The translations under genes were made by a program, and so were the position numbers. Shown here in pieces: positions 1-9,331 of a DNA stretch of 64,000 bases. The stretch spans positions 1 to 64,000 of the forward strand of contig JACNKX010000082.1 of the NCBI GenBank assembly GCA_014381825.1, read 5' to 3'. The DNA comes from Planctomycetota bacterium (lineage in GTDB: Bacteria; Planctomycetota; Planctomycetia; Pirellulales; Pirellulaceae). Position 1 is the stretch's first letter; each line of letters begins with the position of its first letter. Under the pieces are notes generated by a model. That model ran no database searches. It was not told the DNA's origin and saw only the letters and a program-made list of their open reading frames with translations.

Positions 1-2
1 CG

Positions 3-3000
3 TTGCTGCTGCTCGTTGGAGAGTCAGGGCACGACCAGCGCATTACGCAGCTAATCGCGGCGGTGGCCAACGACACGAAAGCGACTTCGTCAGACCTAAA
101 CGTCATCTGGGTAACAAGCAATCCATTGCCGCCAGCGGCCCAACGCGTGTGCATGAGCGGAACGGTTTGTGTTGCACGTTACTTCGATTGCGAATTATTC
201 TTGCAGGAACTCTACTATCGCTCGGCGACCGCATTCCCCGCAACTACCAATACATATGCGGCGTTGCCGCCGTATCCGCCGGCAAGAATCGACGGCGACG
301 TCATTGAGCTTAGTCAAAAGAAGACAGCATCGTTGCCGATCAACGTCGCATATCTCTCTCAAGATAATGACCCAAGCGTTGAGTTGTCGCGCATCGCGGC
401 GTCGTTCAATCCGTCCTGCAAGCGTGTCTGGATGGATTGCGATGCGGTGACATCTGGTGAGGAACTGTTTGAGAATATGGCTTGGCAGTTGCGACGCTAC
501 GACCCTGAGTTGTTGCCGGCCTTGCTTGTTAGTGTTGCCAAAACCCGATGGCCGACGGATCGGGACATCTGTGTCGAACTGTTGAAACGGGCTACGAAAC
601 GCGATGACTATTTATTTGTTGTCAACTCTCTCGAAACCGAAGCCACCTCCAACGCTTCTGCGCCCGAACGAAACGGTGCCATGGAGTTTGTCGATGTTGT
701 ACAAAAGCTAGTCCACGATGACGACGGATTGCTGAATGATTCGCAGATACTGCTCGGGATCATCAACGGTGACACGTCTCGTCGAGCTGAAAAGAGAACG
801 GAGATTACGGCCCATGCCGAAATCTGGGACCAACCAGCAAGAACTGATTCTTCTATCCTCTTGGAGAAGGTCAGTTGTCTCGTCGACGCGCGACGACGTG
901 AAAAGTGTGCGGCCTCCATACGAGCCTTGGAGCAGGAAGAACCGGACTTACAGTCGGTCGAAGGGGTCGGCAAATTGCTCACAATTCTGTGGCCGTACTT
1001 GAATAGTAAACAAACGGCCATCCTCATCTTGATTGGCGCATTCCGACGTTTTCCAAACATTTTATTGATTCGCAATCGAGTTGCCGGGCTTTGGACGATG
1101 CTTCGTGAGGCGCACCTCGGGGAACTGGGGGTGTTAGAGATGCTCTCGGACCATTCGGCCTACCGTCGCTACGATCGATTTGTACACACCCTTTCAATGC
1201 CCAGTGGCTGGCAACAATCGAAGGAGATCGACGAGCAGCTAGACGCGCTTGTCGCGGCTGGCATCCTCGTGCGACATGAGGGTGGCTACATGCGGATGCC
1301 GCAAGCGATCAAGAACTGGGTCAACGAAAAATTGTTCAAAGACGCAGGCGATGGACTCGCCAACCTTCATGATCTCATTGCCAGCGCCTACTACGACTAT
1401 TCGTTTCTGCAGTCGAGTGATATCAAAATATTCTTTGAGTACGTCTATCATCGTGTCGAGTCAGCTCGATATACGATTTCCGCGACGACGATGCAACGAT
1501 TGCAAGTATTGGTGCCGTGTCTCCGTCAAATCCGTGACCTTGCCTTGACACAAGGACATGGTGCCAAGCTGGCGAGAATCCTGCGCCAAGTGCGTACTAG
1601 TGATGTCCCGGCGATTGCGGATTCGTTGGACGCGTCGATCGCGCCACCCGAGGGTGAACAGCTTGAGGCGATTACGGCGGGCCTGGAGGAGATCGAAGCG
1701 GAAGTCTACCTCAAACGGATGGACTTCGGGGCAGCAATTGCCATCCGCCAAACGCGTCTCTTGCGAGTGGCCGCTGCCTTGAGCGACTCGCCGGGAAAGT
1801 CATGGATTGAGACGATCGCAACCAGCGAACCAACTCGTTCCGTCGACTCTGAGGGACAAGCGTTGTCGACTTGGCTACCAAAACTGCTGAAGGAACGCCC
1901 GCGAGAGGCGACGGCGTTACTTCAGAACATTTACGAGTTCGCACTTGCTCAAAGTGGCCTGAGACAGTTCAAAATCGCTGAACGACTCTTTTGCGAATTA
2001 GCGGATGTCTGCTCGAGTATTGCATGGGATCATTCATCCAATCGTCACGGTGGACGAGAACCAATCGCAAGGCTCGCGATCCAGGCTGAACATCGAAAGA
2101 TGGCATTGCATTTGGAGCAAGTCTCCATATGGAAGTTCGATGCCGGAGCCCAGCTTAGCATTAGCGAGGCATGTCATGCGTTCGAGCGTGCTGAACAATG
2201 GCTCTTGCAGTACTACACCAATTATGTCGCAGAATCGGAACTAGGCAGCAATGCAGAAAACTCGTTTTACGTTCTCTACAAATGCTTCTTGAACAGCCTC
2301 CGATGCCGCGTCGCATGTCTGCGTGCAATACGAAGATGCAGCAACCTTGGTCCCGCTACGAGAGCAGAAGGCCAGGAAGCAGCGCTGCGGGAATTTCGGC
2401 TCGCCCGGGGGTTCCTTGATCTTGCTTATGCCTTGGCTCAGCGCAAAGAGTGTACTGCTCAAACGCGAAGCGCGCGTACCATATGCCGGATCATCGAAGC
2501 TGAAATGCTAATTCTCTACTCAGATGTCATTGTTCAACGCGAACGCGGCTACAATAAGGCGCGTCGAATTCTCGAGAATGCGGAAAAGTTGCTTGAATCG
2601 GCCGCCGACTCGCTCGGCAGCGGCAACCGGCACCTTGGCTGGTGGACGTGGTTGTTGCTCCTACGTGCCCAGCTACAGCATGAGTTGCTCGCCCTCGCAC
2701 TTACGGACGTGACGATGTGGTCTGAAGCAAGTCTAAGGACCCTGTTCCAAAATGGCTTGGATGCCGTTAGCGCAGGGCTCGTGACAACGGCCGAAGATGA
2801 CGTGAGACGCCAAAGCTTTCAGGTACTTTGGTGGCAATTCTTCGCTTGTCACCATGTCCAAGTCCGTTCGCAGCGTCCCCGCTCCAAGGGGCGATCCATC
2901 CAAGAACGATGGAAGCAATTGAACGACGCATCAGGGCTCACATGGTATTGTGACGCTGTCGAGTCGCGAGGCATTTTAGACGCGTTCGTCGAGCAACTTG

Positions 3001-3116
3001 AGTGGGAGATGCCAGACGAACCACTGTTGCGGCGGAGTTGGCTGATCCAATGTGAGAAGTCCGCGATCGATCGCCTAGGAATTCAACTCTTCCTCATGAC
3101 TGGACATAATGCGTAA
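3..3116 (+). CDS. SIR2-like / STAND-like / helical-repeat protein, 5' end cut off by the window
   Basis: The frame is open to the left edge, so the N-terminus lies outside the window. The first visible residues (LLLVGESGHDQRI, then NVIWVTSN) match the C-terminal end of SIR2-like domains of bacterial conflict proteins, where a 'GxSxxD' strand-turn is followed by an IWV strand. Residues about 110-350 resemble a STAND-type NTPase region: a WMDCDAV strand, a helical FENMAWQL stretch and a DYLFVVNSLE Walker-B-like strand. No GxxxxGK[ST] Walker A loop is visible. The remaining roughly 650 residues are alpha-helical and TPR-like, as expected of a sensor region. In known families SIR2 effectors hydrolyse NAD+ on phage sensing; that role is inferred here. 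It converges on the minus-strand pair that follows, with 79 bp between. Alternative: a non-defence helical-repeat ATPase. Only the domain order is reasonably supported. Confidence 0.55.
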   Translation: MLLLVGESGHDQRITQLIAAVANDTKATSSDLNVIWVTSNPLPPAAQRVCMSGTVCVARYFDCELFLQELYYRSATAFPATTNTYAALPPYPPARIDGDVIELSQKKTASLPINVAYLSQDNDPSVELSRIAASFNPSCKRVWMDCDAVTSGEELFENMAWQLRRYDPELLPALLVSVAKTRWPTDRDICVELLKRATKRDDYLFVVNSLETEATSNASAPERNGAMEFVDVVQKLVHDDDGLLNDSQILLGIINGDTSRRAEKRTEITAHAEIWDQPARTDSSILLEKVSCLVDARRREKCAASIRALEQEEPDLQSVEGVGKLLTILWPYLNSKQTAILILIGAFRRFPNILLIRNRVAGLWTMLREAHLGELGVLEMLSDHSAYRRYDRFVHTLSMPSGWQQSKEIDEQLDALVAAGILVRHEGGYMRMPQAIKNWVNEKLFKDAGDGLANLHDLIASAYYDYSFLQSSDIKIFFEYVYHRVESARYTISATTMQRLQVLVPCLRQIRDLALTQGHGAKLARILRQVRTSDVPAIADSLDASIAPPEGEQLEAITAGLEEIEAEVYLKRMDFGAAIAIRQTRLLRVAAALSDSPGKSWIETIATSEPTRSVDSEGQALSTWLPKLLKERPREATALLQNIYEFALAQSGLRQFKIAERLFCELADVCSSIAWDHSSNRHGGREPIARLAIQAEHRKMALHLEQVSIWKFDAGAQLSISEACHAFERAEQWLLQYYTNYVAESELGSNAENSFYVLYKCFLNSLRCRVACLRAIRRCSNLGPATRAEGQEAALREFRLARGFLDLAYALAQRKECTAQTRSARTICRIIEAEMLILYSDVIVQRERGYNKARRILENAEKLLESAADSLGSGNRHLGWWTWLLLLRAQLQHELLALALTDVTMWSEASLRTLFQNGLDAVSAGLVTTAEDDVRRQSFQVLWWQFFACHHVQVRSQRPRSKGRSIQERWKQLNDASGLTWYCDAVESRGILDAFVEQLEWEMPDEPLLRRSWLIQCEKSAIDRLGIQLFLMTGHNA

Positions 3117-3195
3117 ACAGCGACTGGTCTAAACGAAGCTCGAAAGGCAGGTGGCTCGTTCCGCTTGTAGCGGCACTTGCTGGACACCCCCGAAG

Positions 3196-4272
3196 TCATG
3201 AGGAATGCTGCTCGATGGCAATGTCGATGATATGTCGTATTCGGAGGATGCTGTCGTGAACGTCAAAGATGTGGTCAGAGCCTTCTAGTTCGAGCGCAAC
3301 GACACCGGAAAACGGAAGCCCGATACCAGAGTTTTGCCAATGTTTATGCGCGCCTTCTTTCCATTCGATAGCTCGCCGAACGAGTCGCGCTAAAAACGGT
3401 TGATAGCCGCAGTCTCGTGACTCAATATCGGTCCAAGTGCCAACCGCTTGATCGTGTGTATGCATTCCAGGGTGATCGGAAATGTGTGCGTGAAGAATTC
3501 TTGGGACGAGATTCGGCTCCTCGCCATTTCCGTCCAAGTCAGTGGCATCAACATTCGCGATCCTCATGTGCGCTATGTCGAGATTGAATCCAACTCGATT
3601 CCTGAGGCATTCATATTCATCCATGTTATCAATCATCGTAATCAGCTTACGCATGGGATCGATCCCGTTCAGGATGTACGTTTCACCAGGTTCCATTTCC
3701 AACGCCAAGCCGAACGACTGATCGATCTCCTGAACAACGAACTTGAGCGATTCGCACAATCGCGTCAGTTTGTCGTTTACATGAAACTCGCGAATCGTAT
3801 CTTCTTGCCGCGGTTTTTTGTCACCTGGCATACACGGGTCGAGGAGTGTTCCTGCCACGATCTCGACGATCGGCAGCGGCATTCGCTGAGGCGATTCTCG
3901 ATGCAATCGCAATGCGAGTGTAACGCAGTTCTTCAAAGCGTCGACGGCGGTGTCTCTGTCGTCATCGCAGTAACTGGATATCGCGGGAAAGTACGTGGCC
4001 AGCGCCGGCACCGTGAGTTGGAGTTGCCCAATCGCCTCGGTGTCTGACAGCCAATTATAAATCTCATTGCCACCATCGTCACCCGCGATGATGGAAGCCG
4101 CCGTGAAGGCCGAATTGCCGTTGGAGTAGACTTCTCGTAGGTCAGCGTCTCGCAACAACAATAAATCAAAATCGGTGATTTCACAACTGAGTTGTTGAAC
4201 CTGTTTGACCAAGTCTACAACCGGCAGATCGCTGGAACTGGTCATGACGCCGGGGCGCAGCAGTCGCTGCAT
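3196..4272 (-). CDS. xylose-isomerase-like TIM-barrel protein
   Basis: A 358-residue protein of the sugar phosphate isomerase/epimerase (AP endonuclease 2) TIM-barrel superfamily. Likely metal ligands sit in family order at strand ends: E192/E194 in LEMEPG, D232 and H235 in NLDIAHM, H261/H263/H267 in ILHAHISDHPGMH, and E328/E330 in ALELEG near the C-terminus. A GGAG Shine-Dalgarno lies 8 nt before the ATG. It is the second gene of a pair, starting 23 bp after the cysteine-peptidase-like gene, so the two are probably co-transcribed. The N-terminal 90 residues are less typical of the family. The substrate cannot be deduced. A sugar or inositol isomerase or epimerase is most likely; an endonuclease-IV-like role is possible but less so, since the context is not DNA repair. 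Confidence 0.6.
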   Translation of the reverse strand: MQRLLRPGVMTSSSDLPVVDLVKQVQQLSCEITDFDLLLLRDADLREVYSNGNSAFTAASIIAGDDGGNEIYNWLSDTEAIGQLQLTVPALATYFPAISSYCDDDRDTAVDALKNCVTLALRLHRESPQRMPLPIVEIVAGTLLDPCMPGDKKPRQEDTIREFHVNDKLTRLCESLKFVVQEIDQSFGLALEMEPGETYILNGIDPMRKLITMIDNMDEYECLRNRVGFNLDIAHMRIANVDATDLDGNGEEPNLVPRILHAHISDHPGMHTHDQAVGTWTDIESRDCGYQPFLARLVRRAIEWKEGAHKHWQNSGIGLPFSGVVALELEGSDHIFDVHDSILRIRHIIDIAIEQHSS

Positions 4273-4295
4273 AATCTATTCTCCGAATACGGAAA

Positions 4296-5870
4296 CTATG
4301 AGATAGGGCCAATAGAAATTGGATCCGAACTGCCATCACCGGACCAAAGTAACACTTCGTTGGTTGTCGGATGAAGAGCAATCCGAGTACACCACGATGG
4401 GGCGACCGCCTCTGCTTCGGTGTTTGCGCTCACCGGGAAGACCCACCCCACTTGCAACTGGTCACCAGCATAACCACCGACAAACCAGAATTGGCTATGT
4501 ATGGGAACTTTTGCATCGAACCAGTGGCGAAACGCTTCACAGTCTTGGGTATTGAACAAACGTGCCAAACTGCCCCGCGCAGTTAATCGGATTTGCAACC
4601 GACGATCCTTATCACCGAGGCAATACAAATTGAAGCTATTTCGGTCGCTTTCGCGATTAGCGTCCAATCGTGTTCCTGCAATTGGGCGAAACCAGCGAAT
4701 GCATTGACTGAGATGAACTCGAATAGAGTTTTCAGCAACCGCAATTGCTAACCCAAAATCAGCGAGATGATGAAACGCCTCCGACGCGCTAAAACAATGG
4801 TCAACAGACCGTAGCATAAACGGCTCACTACCGGGATCGTGAACGATGAAGTCTTCAATTTCGCCTGTCGTAGATGACCTGCGATAACCAACTATGGTTA
4901 CCGCGTGCGCGGAATCTCCCGTAATTCGCTCGTCCGCATACCAATGTCGGGGATCTACGATGAGCAACACCGGAAACCTAGCATTCACGTATGCCTCGAT
5001 CATTCGAACCTGCAATCTCTTCGAATGGCGAGTGCCGAGGTCGAGGTGGTGAATGCTCGGACTGGAATTGCATTCTCTCAAGACAGCGGCCATCTCTCTT
5101 GCATTTAATCCGTCAACCTTAAACGTCCGAAGAGGAACGCCAGATTGATGTGGGTCCGTGGCGCTTTTCGTTGCCCTTGCGGCAAGGTAAGTTAGCGTGA
5201 ACGACCCTTTCAGTTGCGCTCTTCGATCTGACAACATCCCCAACGCCATGATTATGCAAGCCTGAGCACACTTTGCTCCGGCGATATCGCTACGGTCCTG
5301 CATGCTATAGACAGTACTGCGGAATGAATGGGCCCCGAACAACGGTGCGTAATCCCCTGTAATGACAAAAGCGTTGGGGTCTTCCCGCATGTAACCCGGT
5401 TCTACGAGCAATCCCATCGCCAACGGGGACACTGAAAAATGCTTCCGTAAATCGACGAATCCAACGTACTGCCCTAGCTCGTCGCCATCAACGAGGGAAC
5501 AACAATCGGTATCGGACGAACTAACTTCGCGATTCCCTCGTTCGAGCATCTCAAACAAATGTTTCCGAACCGCGAGGCGATGGATATCAAGGCGATGAAA
5601 CTGCTGCTCCGAGCGGACGATCAAAGACGAACTCATCTCTGAATACGTGACTTTTAGCGACTCGGAATAGGCTCCACGCAACGGCGTTGCCAATCTCGCG
5701 TTGCCGCTTATCTCCCGCTGTCTGAGCTGGTTGCACCAATCGAACCGGTCACATTCTTTATTGCTTCCCGCGACACGCCACTTCTGTTGATTCGAACACG
5801 GAAACTCATACCCTGAAAAGACGAGATTGCGACGTGGCGTTACTTTGCGGAAGATCTTATCGAAACGCAT
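4296..5870 (-). CDS. papain/C39-fold cysteine peptidase-like protein
   Basis: A 524-residue protein with no recognisable signal peptide. The core shows a papain-like triad in the expected order: Cys in GAKCAQACIIMALG (C201 or C205), His in DSAHAVTIVGYR (H322) and Asp in FIVHDPGSEPF (D345). This is the layout of C39-like and C39_2 peptidase domains, here about residues 185-380. The N-terminal 180 residues and C-terminal 140 residues are unassigned; the C-terminal part has strand-rich stretches such as QFWFVGGYAGD. It is the first gene of the pair with the TIM-barrel gene. The Shine-Dalgarno is weak. Possible roles are cleavage of a partner protein, a peptide or a conjugate. The family is inferred from motif spacing only, so a non-catalytic relative cannot be excluded. 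Confidence 0.5.
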   Translation of the reverse strand: MRFDKIFRKVTPRRNLVFSGYEFPCSNQQKWRVAGSNKECDRFDWCNQLRQREISGNARLATPLRGAYSESLKVTYSEMSSSLIVRSEQQFHRLDIHRLAVRKHLFEMLERGNREVSSSDTDCCSLVDGDELGQYVGFVDLRKHFSVSPLAMGLLVEPGYMREDPNAFVITGDYAPLFGAHSFRSTVYSMQDRSDIAGAKCAQACIIMALGMLSDRRAQLKGSFTLTYLAARATKSATDPHQSGVPLRTFKVDGLNAREMAAVLRECNSSPSIHHLDLGTRHSKRLQVRMIEAYVNARFPVLLIVDPRHWYADERITGDSAHAVTIVGYRRSSTTGEIEDFIVHDPGSEPFMLRSVDHCFSASEAFHHLADFGLAIAVAENSIRVHLSQCIRWFRPIAGTRLDANRESDRNSFNLYCLGDKDRRLQIRLTARGSLARLFNTQDCEAFRHWFDAKVPIHSQFWFVGGYAGDQLQVGWVFPVSANTEAEAVAPSWCTRIALHPTTNEVLLWSGDGSSDPISIGPIS

Positions 5871-6120
5871 ATTCTGCCTGCTTCGTGGTGAGTTACTGAT
5901 ACAACTGCCGAGCCCAAGCGAAGTGGTTCTATCAAGGGAGCTGCCGATTCTAGCAACCGCAATACATGCTGTGAATCACCGACTCAATCGAACGTGCTGT
6001 ATCGACGTCACGGTCGCCGATCGTGTGCTATTCTATTGATGAGTTCAGGATTACCGCATTTTTGCTACTGGGCAGCAGGAACAAGCGGCTTCTACGTCGA
6101 AGGTGCGAGGGCAAGAAATT

Positions 6121-6519
6121 ATGTATTCTGGTACGTACACAGTTCTCTTGGTCGATGATGACGAGAATCTTCTGTTGGGCTTGAAGCGACGTTTAAAATC
6201 GAAAATCTGCAAGATCATTACGGCTGTGTCCGCCGCAGAAGCCATCGGTCACCTTCAGAGCTACGATATCGACCTAGTCTTGTGCGACTACAAGATGCCG
6301 GGGACGAACGGTATGGAGCTGCTAGAGATTCTCAAATCCACGTATCCGGACGTCCTGCGGATGATGCTGTCTGGATGCATTGGGTCCGACAATGCTTGGA
6401 AAGTCGTCGAAGAGATTGGCGTGTCTCACTTCTTCTCAAAGCCGTCTGACGCCAGCAAGATCGCCCAAGTGATCGATCTTGCGATTGAGAAAAAGGCTAA
6501 TGTCTCTGTTTCGGTGTAG
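6121..6519 (+). CDS. single-domain response regulator (receiver)
   Basis: A 132-residue stand-alone CheY-like receiver domain. Visible hallmarks are the acidic pocket in LLVDDDEN, the phospho-acceptor Asp in LVLCDYKMPGTNG, the conserved Ser in MMLSG (Thr/Ser switch position) and the invariant Lys in FFSKP. There is no output domain, so it probably acts by protein-protein contact or in a phosphorelay. The ATG at 6121 is preferred because a GAGGG stands about 7 nt upstream; a GTG at 6103 would add six residues but would place that GAGGG inside the gene. No histidine kinase lies nearby. The LLGLKRRL stretch after the acidic pocket resembles receivers of the RpfG/HD-GYP regulator type, but no effector follows. 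Confidence 0.85.
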   Translation: MYSGTYTVLLVDDDENLLLGLKRRLKSKICKIITAVSAAEAIGHLQSYDIDLVLCDYKMPGTNGMELLEILKSTYPDVLRMMLSGCIGSDNAWKVVEEIGVSHFFSKPSDASKIAQVIDLAIEKKANVSVSV

Positions 6520-6698
6520 CGGTCGCGTGTCTGAAGTGATTACTCCTTCCGGTTACACGGTTTTCGGCACCGCCGTTCGCGGCTACATTTTCCGCTGCTC
6601 AACGGATGTAATTTGAGTCGAGCAGTTCGTTCGGATATCCTGGGAGCTGGCCATGATGCCACTTCCTCCGAACCTTATACCGACTCGAAAGCAATTCA

Positions 6699-9227
6699 AT
6701 GAGATGGCCGAAACTTGGGCTAGTACTCAGTCTCTTGTGCTTGCTGTCTGTCTTGACGCTCCATGCGAGCGAGATCGATTACGTCGGCGATGTTAAACCG
6801 ATCTTTGCACAGCACTGTGTCAAGTGTCATAACACGAAGACGCAAGAGTCGGGATTGCGGCTCGATCTCGGCGGCGGAGCGTTGCGAGGTGGCGATGGCG
6901 GACCGGTAGTTGTTGCTGGCGATGCGGCGAAGAGCCGGCTGTTGGCGATCATCAAAGGCGCGGATGATGATGTTGGCGTGATGCCGCCGGAGGGCGAACC
7001 ATTAAGCTCGGACGAGATTGCGAGGATCGAAGCTTGGGTCGCTGGTGGAGCGAAAGTACCGCAAGAAGAGATGCGATTGGATGTCGAGTCGGATCACTGG
7101 GCGTTTCAGAAGCCAACGCGTCACACTTTGCCTAATACAAAGCACTCGACATCTGCTCAGAACGCGATCGATCACTTCGTTCGCGCGCGACTTGATTCCG
7201 ACAGTATCGCTCCGTCCGCCGAGGCCGATCGTGCGACGTTGATTCGCCGCATGAGCCTTGATCTGCTCGGTATCCCTCCGACGATGGCTCAAGTTGAAGC
7301 GTTCGTCAACGACGCAAGGCCCGATGCCTACGAGCGGGTAGTTGATCAATTGCTTTCGTCGCCTGCTTACGGAGAGCGTTGGGGTCGGCACTGGCTGGAC
7401 TTGGCGCGATACGCGGATAGCAACGGCTTCACACGCGACTTCGGTCGAGAGATTTGGAAATATCGCGAGTGGGTAATCGCCGCAGTGAATTCGGGCATGC
7501 CGTTCGATCAGTTTACGATTGAGCAATTTGCTGGCGACATGTTGCCCGAGCCGACGCTTGATCAATTGGTCGCGACAGGCTTTCATCGCAACACGCTGAT
7601 CAACGAAGAAGGTGGCACGGATCAGGAGCAATTTCGAGTCGATGCGGTGGCGGATCGAGTGGCGACGACGGGCGTTGTTTATCTCGGCTTGACGCTTGGT
7701 TGTGCGCGTTGCCATCAACACAAGTTCGATCCGATCAGCCAGCGCGAGTATTATCAGATCTTTGCTTTTCTGAACAATTGCGACGAGCCAAACGTTGACA
7801 CACCTTCGCCGTGGGAGATTGAGCAAGGGGTTGTCGATCGTCGAGACGGCATCCGCGATCAGATTCAAGGGAAGGAAGACGCACTTGCGGCGAAGGCCGA
7901 AGAGTTCACGAAGAGGCAACTCGAATGGGAGCCGACGATCGAGCCCGAGTTTTACAGAACCTTGCCTGGCCCAACTCAAGCAGCTCTCGGCAAAGCGATC
8001 GACCAGCGAGACGATATCGAGAAGAAGTTGATCGTCGAATTGTTCAAGACGACCGATGTGGCTCGGGAAGCGTTTCCACTGGTTAAAGAGATTGCCGACC
8101 TTCGCGCGATCGAGCCGGCGATTCCGACGTCGATGATTCTGCGTAGGCGGCAGGAGCCTCGAGAAACTCGCATTCACCGCCGAGGAAATTTTCTCGATCA
8201 AGGCGGACGTGTCGAGCCACTGGTGCCAAGCGTGTTGCATCCGCTTCGTAGCCGGACTCGCAAGAGTTCGGAATCCGGTCTTGAGACTTCCGCTACTGCT
8301 ACGCGACTCGACTTTGCTCGCTGGTTAGTTGATGCCGACAATCCACTCACACCTCGCGTGATCATGAATCGCTATTGGCAACGTTTCTTCGGTCGTGGGA
8401 TTGTCGAAACGGAGAACGACTTTGGTATCCAAGGAATACGGCCGACGCATCCGCAGTTGCTTGATTGGCTGGCCGTCGAGTTCGTCGATTCTGGCTGGAA
8501 TGTCAAAGCGATGCATCGATTGATTGTGACGTCGGCGACCTATCGACAAGCATCGCATCATCGCAGCGAACTTGCCGAGGTCGATTCCTTCAATAAGCTG
8601 CTGGCACGTCAATCGCGAGTGCGGCTGGACGCCGAGATCATTCGTGACAACGCGCTTGCGGTCGGCGGATTGCTCAGTCACAAGATCGGTGGTCCCAGCG
8701 TCCATCCGCCGCAGCCCGAGGGCATCTACCTGTTCACTCAAGATCCGAAACCATGGAACACTGATACGAGTGAAGATCGCTACCGACGCGGCATGTACAC
8801 CTACTTCTGGCGATCCAGCCCCTATCCATCACTGATCGCCTTCGACGCGCCGGACTCCAATGTAACTTGTACTCGCCGAGTTCGATCGAACACGCCGCTC
8901 CAATCTCTAACGCTGGCAAATGATATTCAATTCATTGAGTGTGCTCGTGCGCTGGCTCGTGAAGTACTCAGCCATCACGAGCAAGCTGAAGCATCTCAAG
9001 CCAAACTCATGTTTCGCCGTTGCTTCGCTCGCGAGCCGAATGATTCGGAACAGTCGCGACTCAAAACATTGATCGATGCGCAGCGCAAGGCGTACGAAGA
9101 CGCTCCCGACTCGGCCACCGCTTTGATCGGGGCAGAGAAACCTGGGACGCACGATGTCGAACTCGCCGCTTGGACTGCCGCCGCCAGAGTATTAATGAAC
9201 CTCGACGAGTTCATTACGAGGGAGTGA
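6699..9227 (+). CDS. PSD1-DUF1549-DUF1553 planctomycete cytochrome protein (module 1)
   Basis: An 842-residue exported protein. An N-terminal signal peptide (about 1-24, cut after LHAS) is followed by a PSD1 cytochrome c domain with the heme motif CVKCH (40-44). DUF1549 covers about 150-360 and contains its signature CARCHQHKFDP near 336-346. DUF1553 begins near 536 at LDFARWLVDADNPLTPRV and runs to near the end. It is shorter than many family members because there is little inserted sequence between the two DUFs. The biochemical function of this family is unknown; in planctomycetes it is nearly always next to a DUF1501 gene, as here (104 bp gap). A periplasmic redox role acting on complex substrates is inference. 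Confidence 0.85.
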   Translation: MRWPKLGLVLSLLCLLSVLTLHASEIDYVGDVKPIFAQHCVKCHNTKTQESGLRLDLGGGALRGGDGGPVVVAGDAAKSRLLAIIKGADDDVGVMPPEGEPLSSDEIARIEAWVAGGAKVPQEEMRLDVESDHWAFQKPTRHTLPNTKHSTSAQNAIDHFVRARLDSDSIAPSAEADRATLIRRMSLDLLGIPPTMAQVEAFVNDARPDAYERVVDQLLSSPAYGERWGRHWLDLARYADSNGFTRDFGREIWKYREWVIAAVNSGMPFDQFTIEQFAGDMLPEPTLDQLVATGFHRNTLINEEGGTDQEQFRVDAVADRVATTGVVYLGLTLGCARCHQHKFDPISQREYYQIFAFLNNCDEPNVDTPSPWEIEQGVVDRRDGIRDQIQGKEDALAAKAEEFTKRQLEWEPTIEPEFYRTLPGPTQAALGKAIDQRDDIEKKLIVELFKTTDVAREAFPLVKEIADLRAIEPAIPTSMILRRRQEPRETRIHRRGNFLDQGGRVEPLVPSVLHPLRSRTRKSSESGLETSATATRLDFARWLVDADNPLTPRVIMNRYWQRFFGRGIVETENDFGIQGIRPTHPQLLDWLAVEFVDSGWNVKAMHRLIVTSATYRQASHHRSELAEVDSFNKLLARQSRVRLDAEIIRDNALAVGGLLSHKIGGPSVHPPQPEGIYLFTQDPKPWNTDTSEDRYRRGMYTYFWRSSPYPSLIAFDAPDSNVTCTRRVRSNTPLQSLTLANDIQFIECARALAREVLSHHEQAEASQAKLMFRRCFAREPNDSEQSRLKTLIDAQRKAYEDAPDSATALIGAEKPGTHDVELAAWTAAARVLMNLDEFITRE

Positions 9228-9245
9228 TGCCAGATAACTGGATTC

Positions 9246-9284
9246 GCAATACTTCAGCCGTTCGCAAAACGTCTGAAGTATTGC
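9246..9284 (+). other. intercistronic hairpin
   Basis: Perfect 12-bp inverted repeat GCAATACTTCAG / CTGAAGTATTGC around a 15-nt loop. The loop can add four more pairs (CGTT/AACG) after one mismatch. It lies between the PSD1 gene and the DUF1501 gene. No T-run follows directly, so it is more likely a partial terminator or an mRNA end-stabilising structure than a full intrinsic terminator. Confidence 0.55.
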
Positions 9285-9331
9285 AACTTTAGCTAGGAAT
9301 TGAATTTTCCCATAACTCGAAACGCTGCAAA

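Noticed and set aside
3448-4047. 199-codon plus-strand open frame
   Set aside because: It lies wholly antisense to the TIM-barrel gene, whose metal-site motifs are clear; its product has no motif.
7002-8240. 412-codon minus-strand open frame
   Set aside because: Antisense to the module-1 PSD1 gene; Arg-rich shadow sequence with no family pattern.
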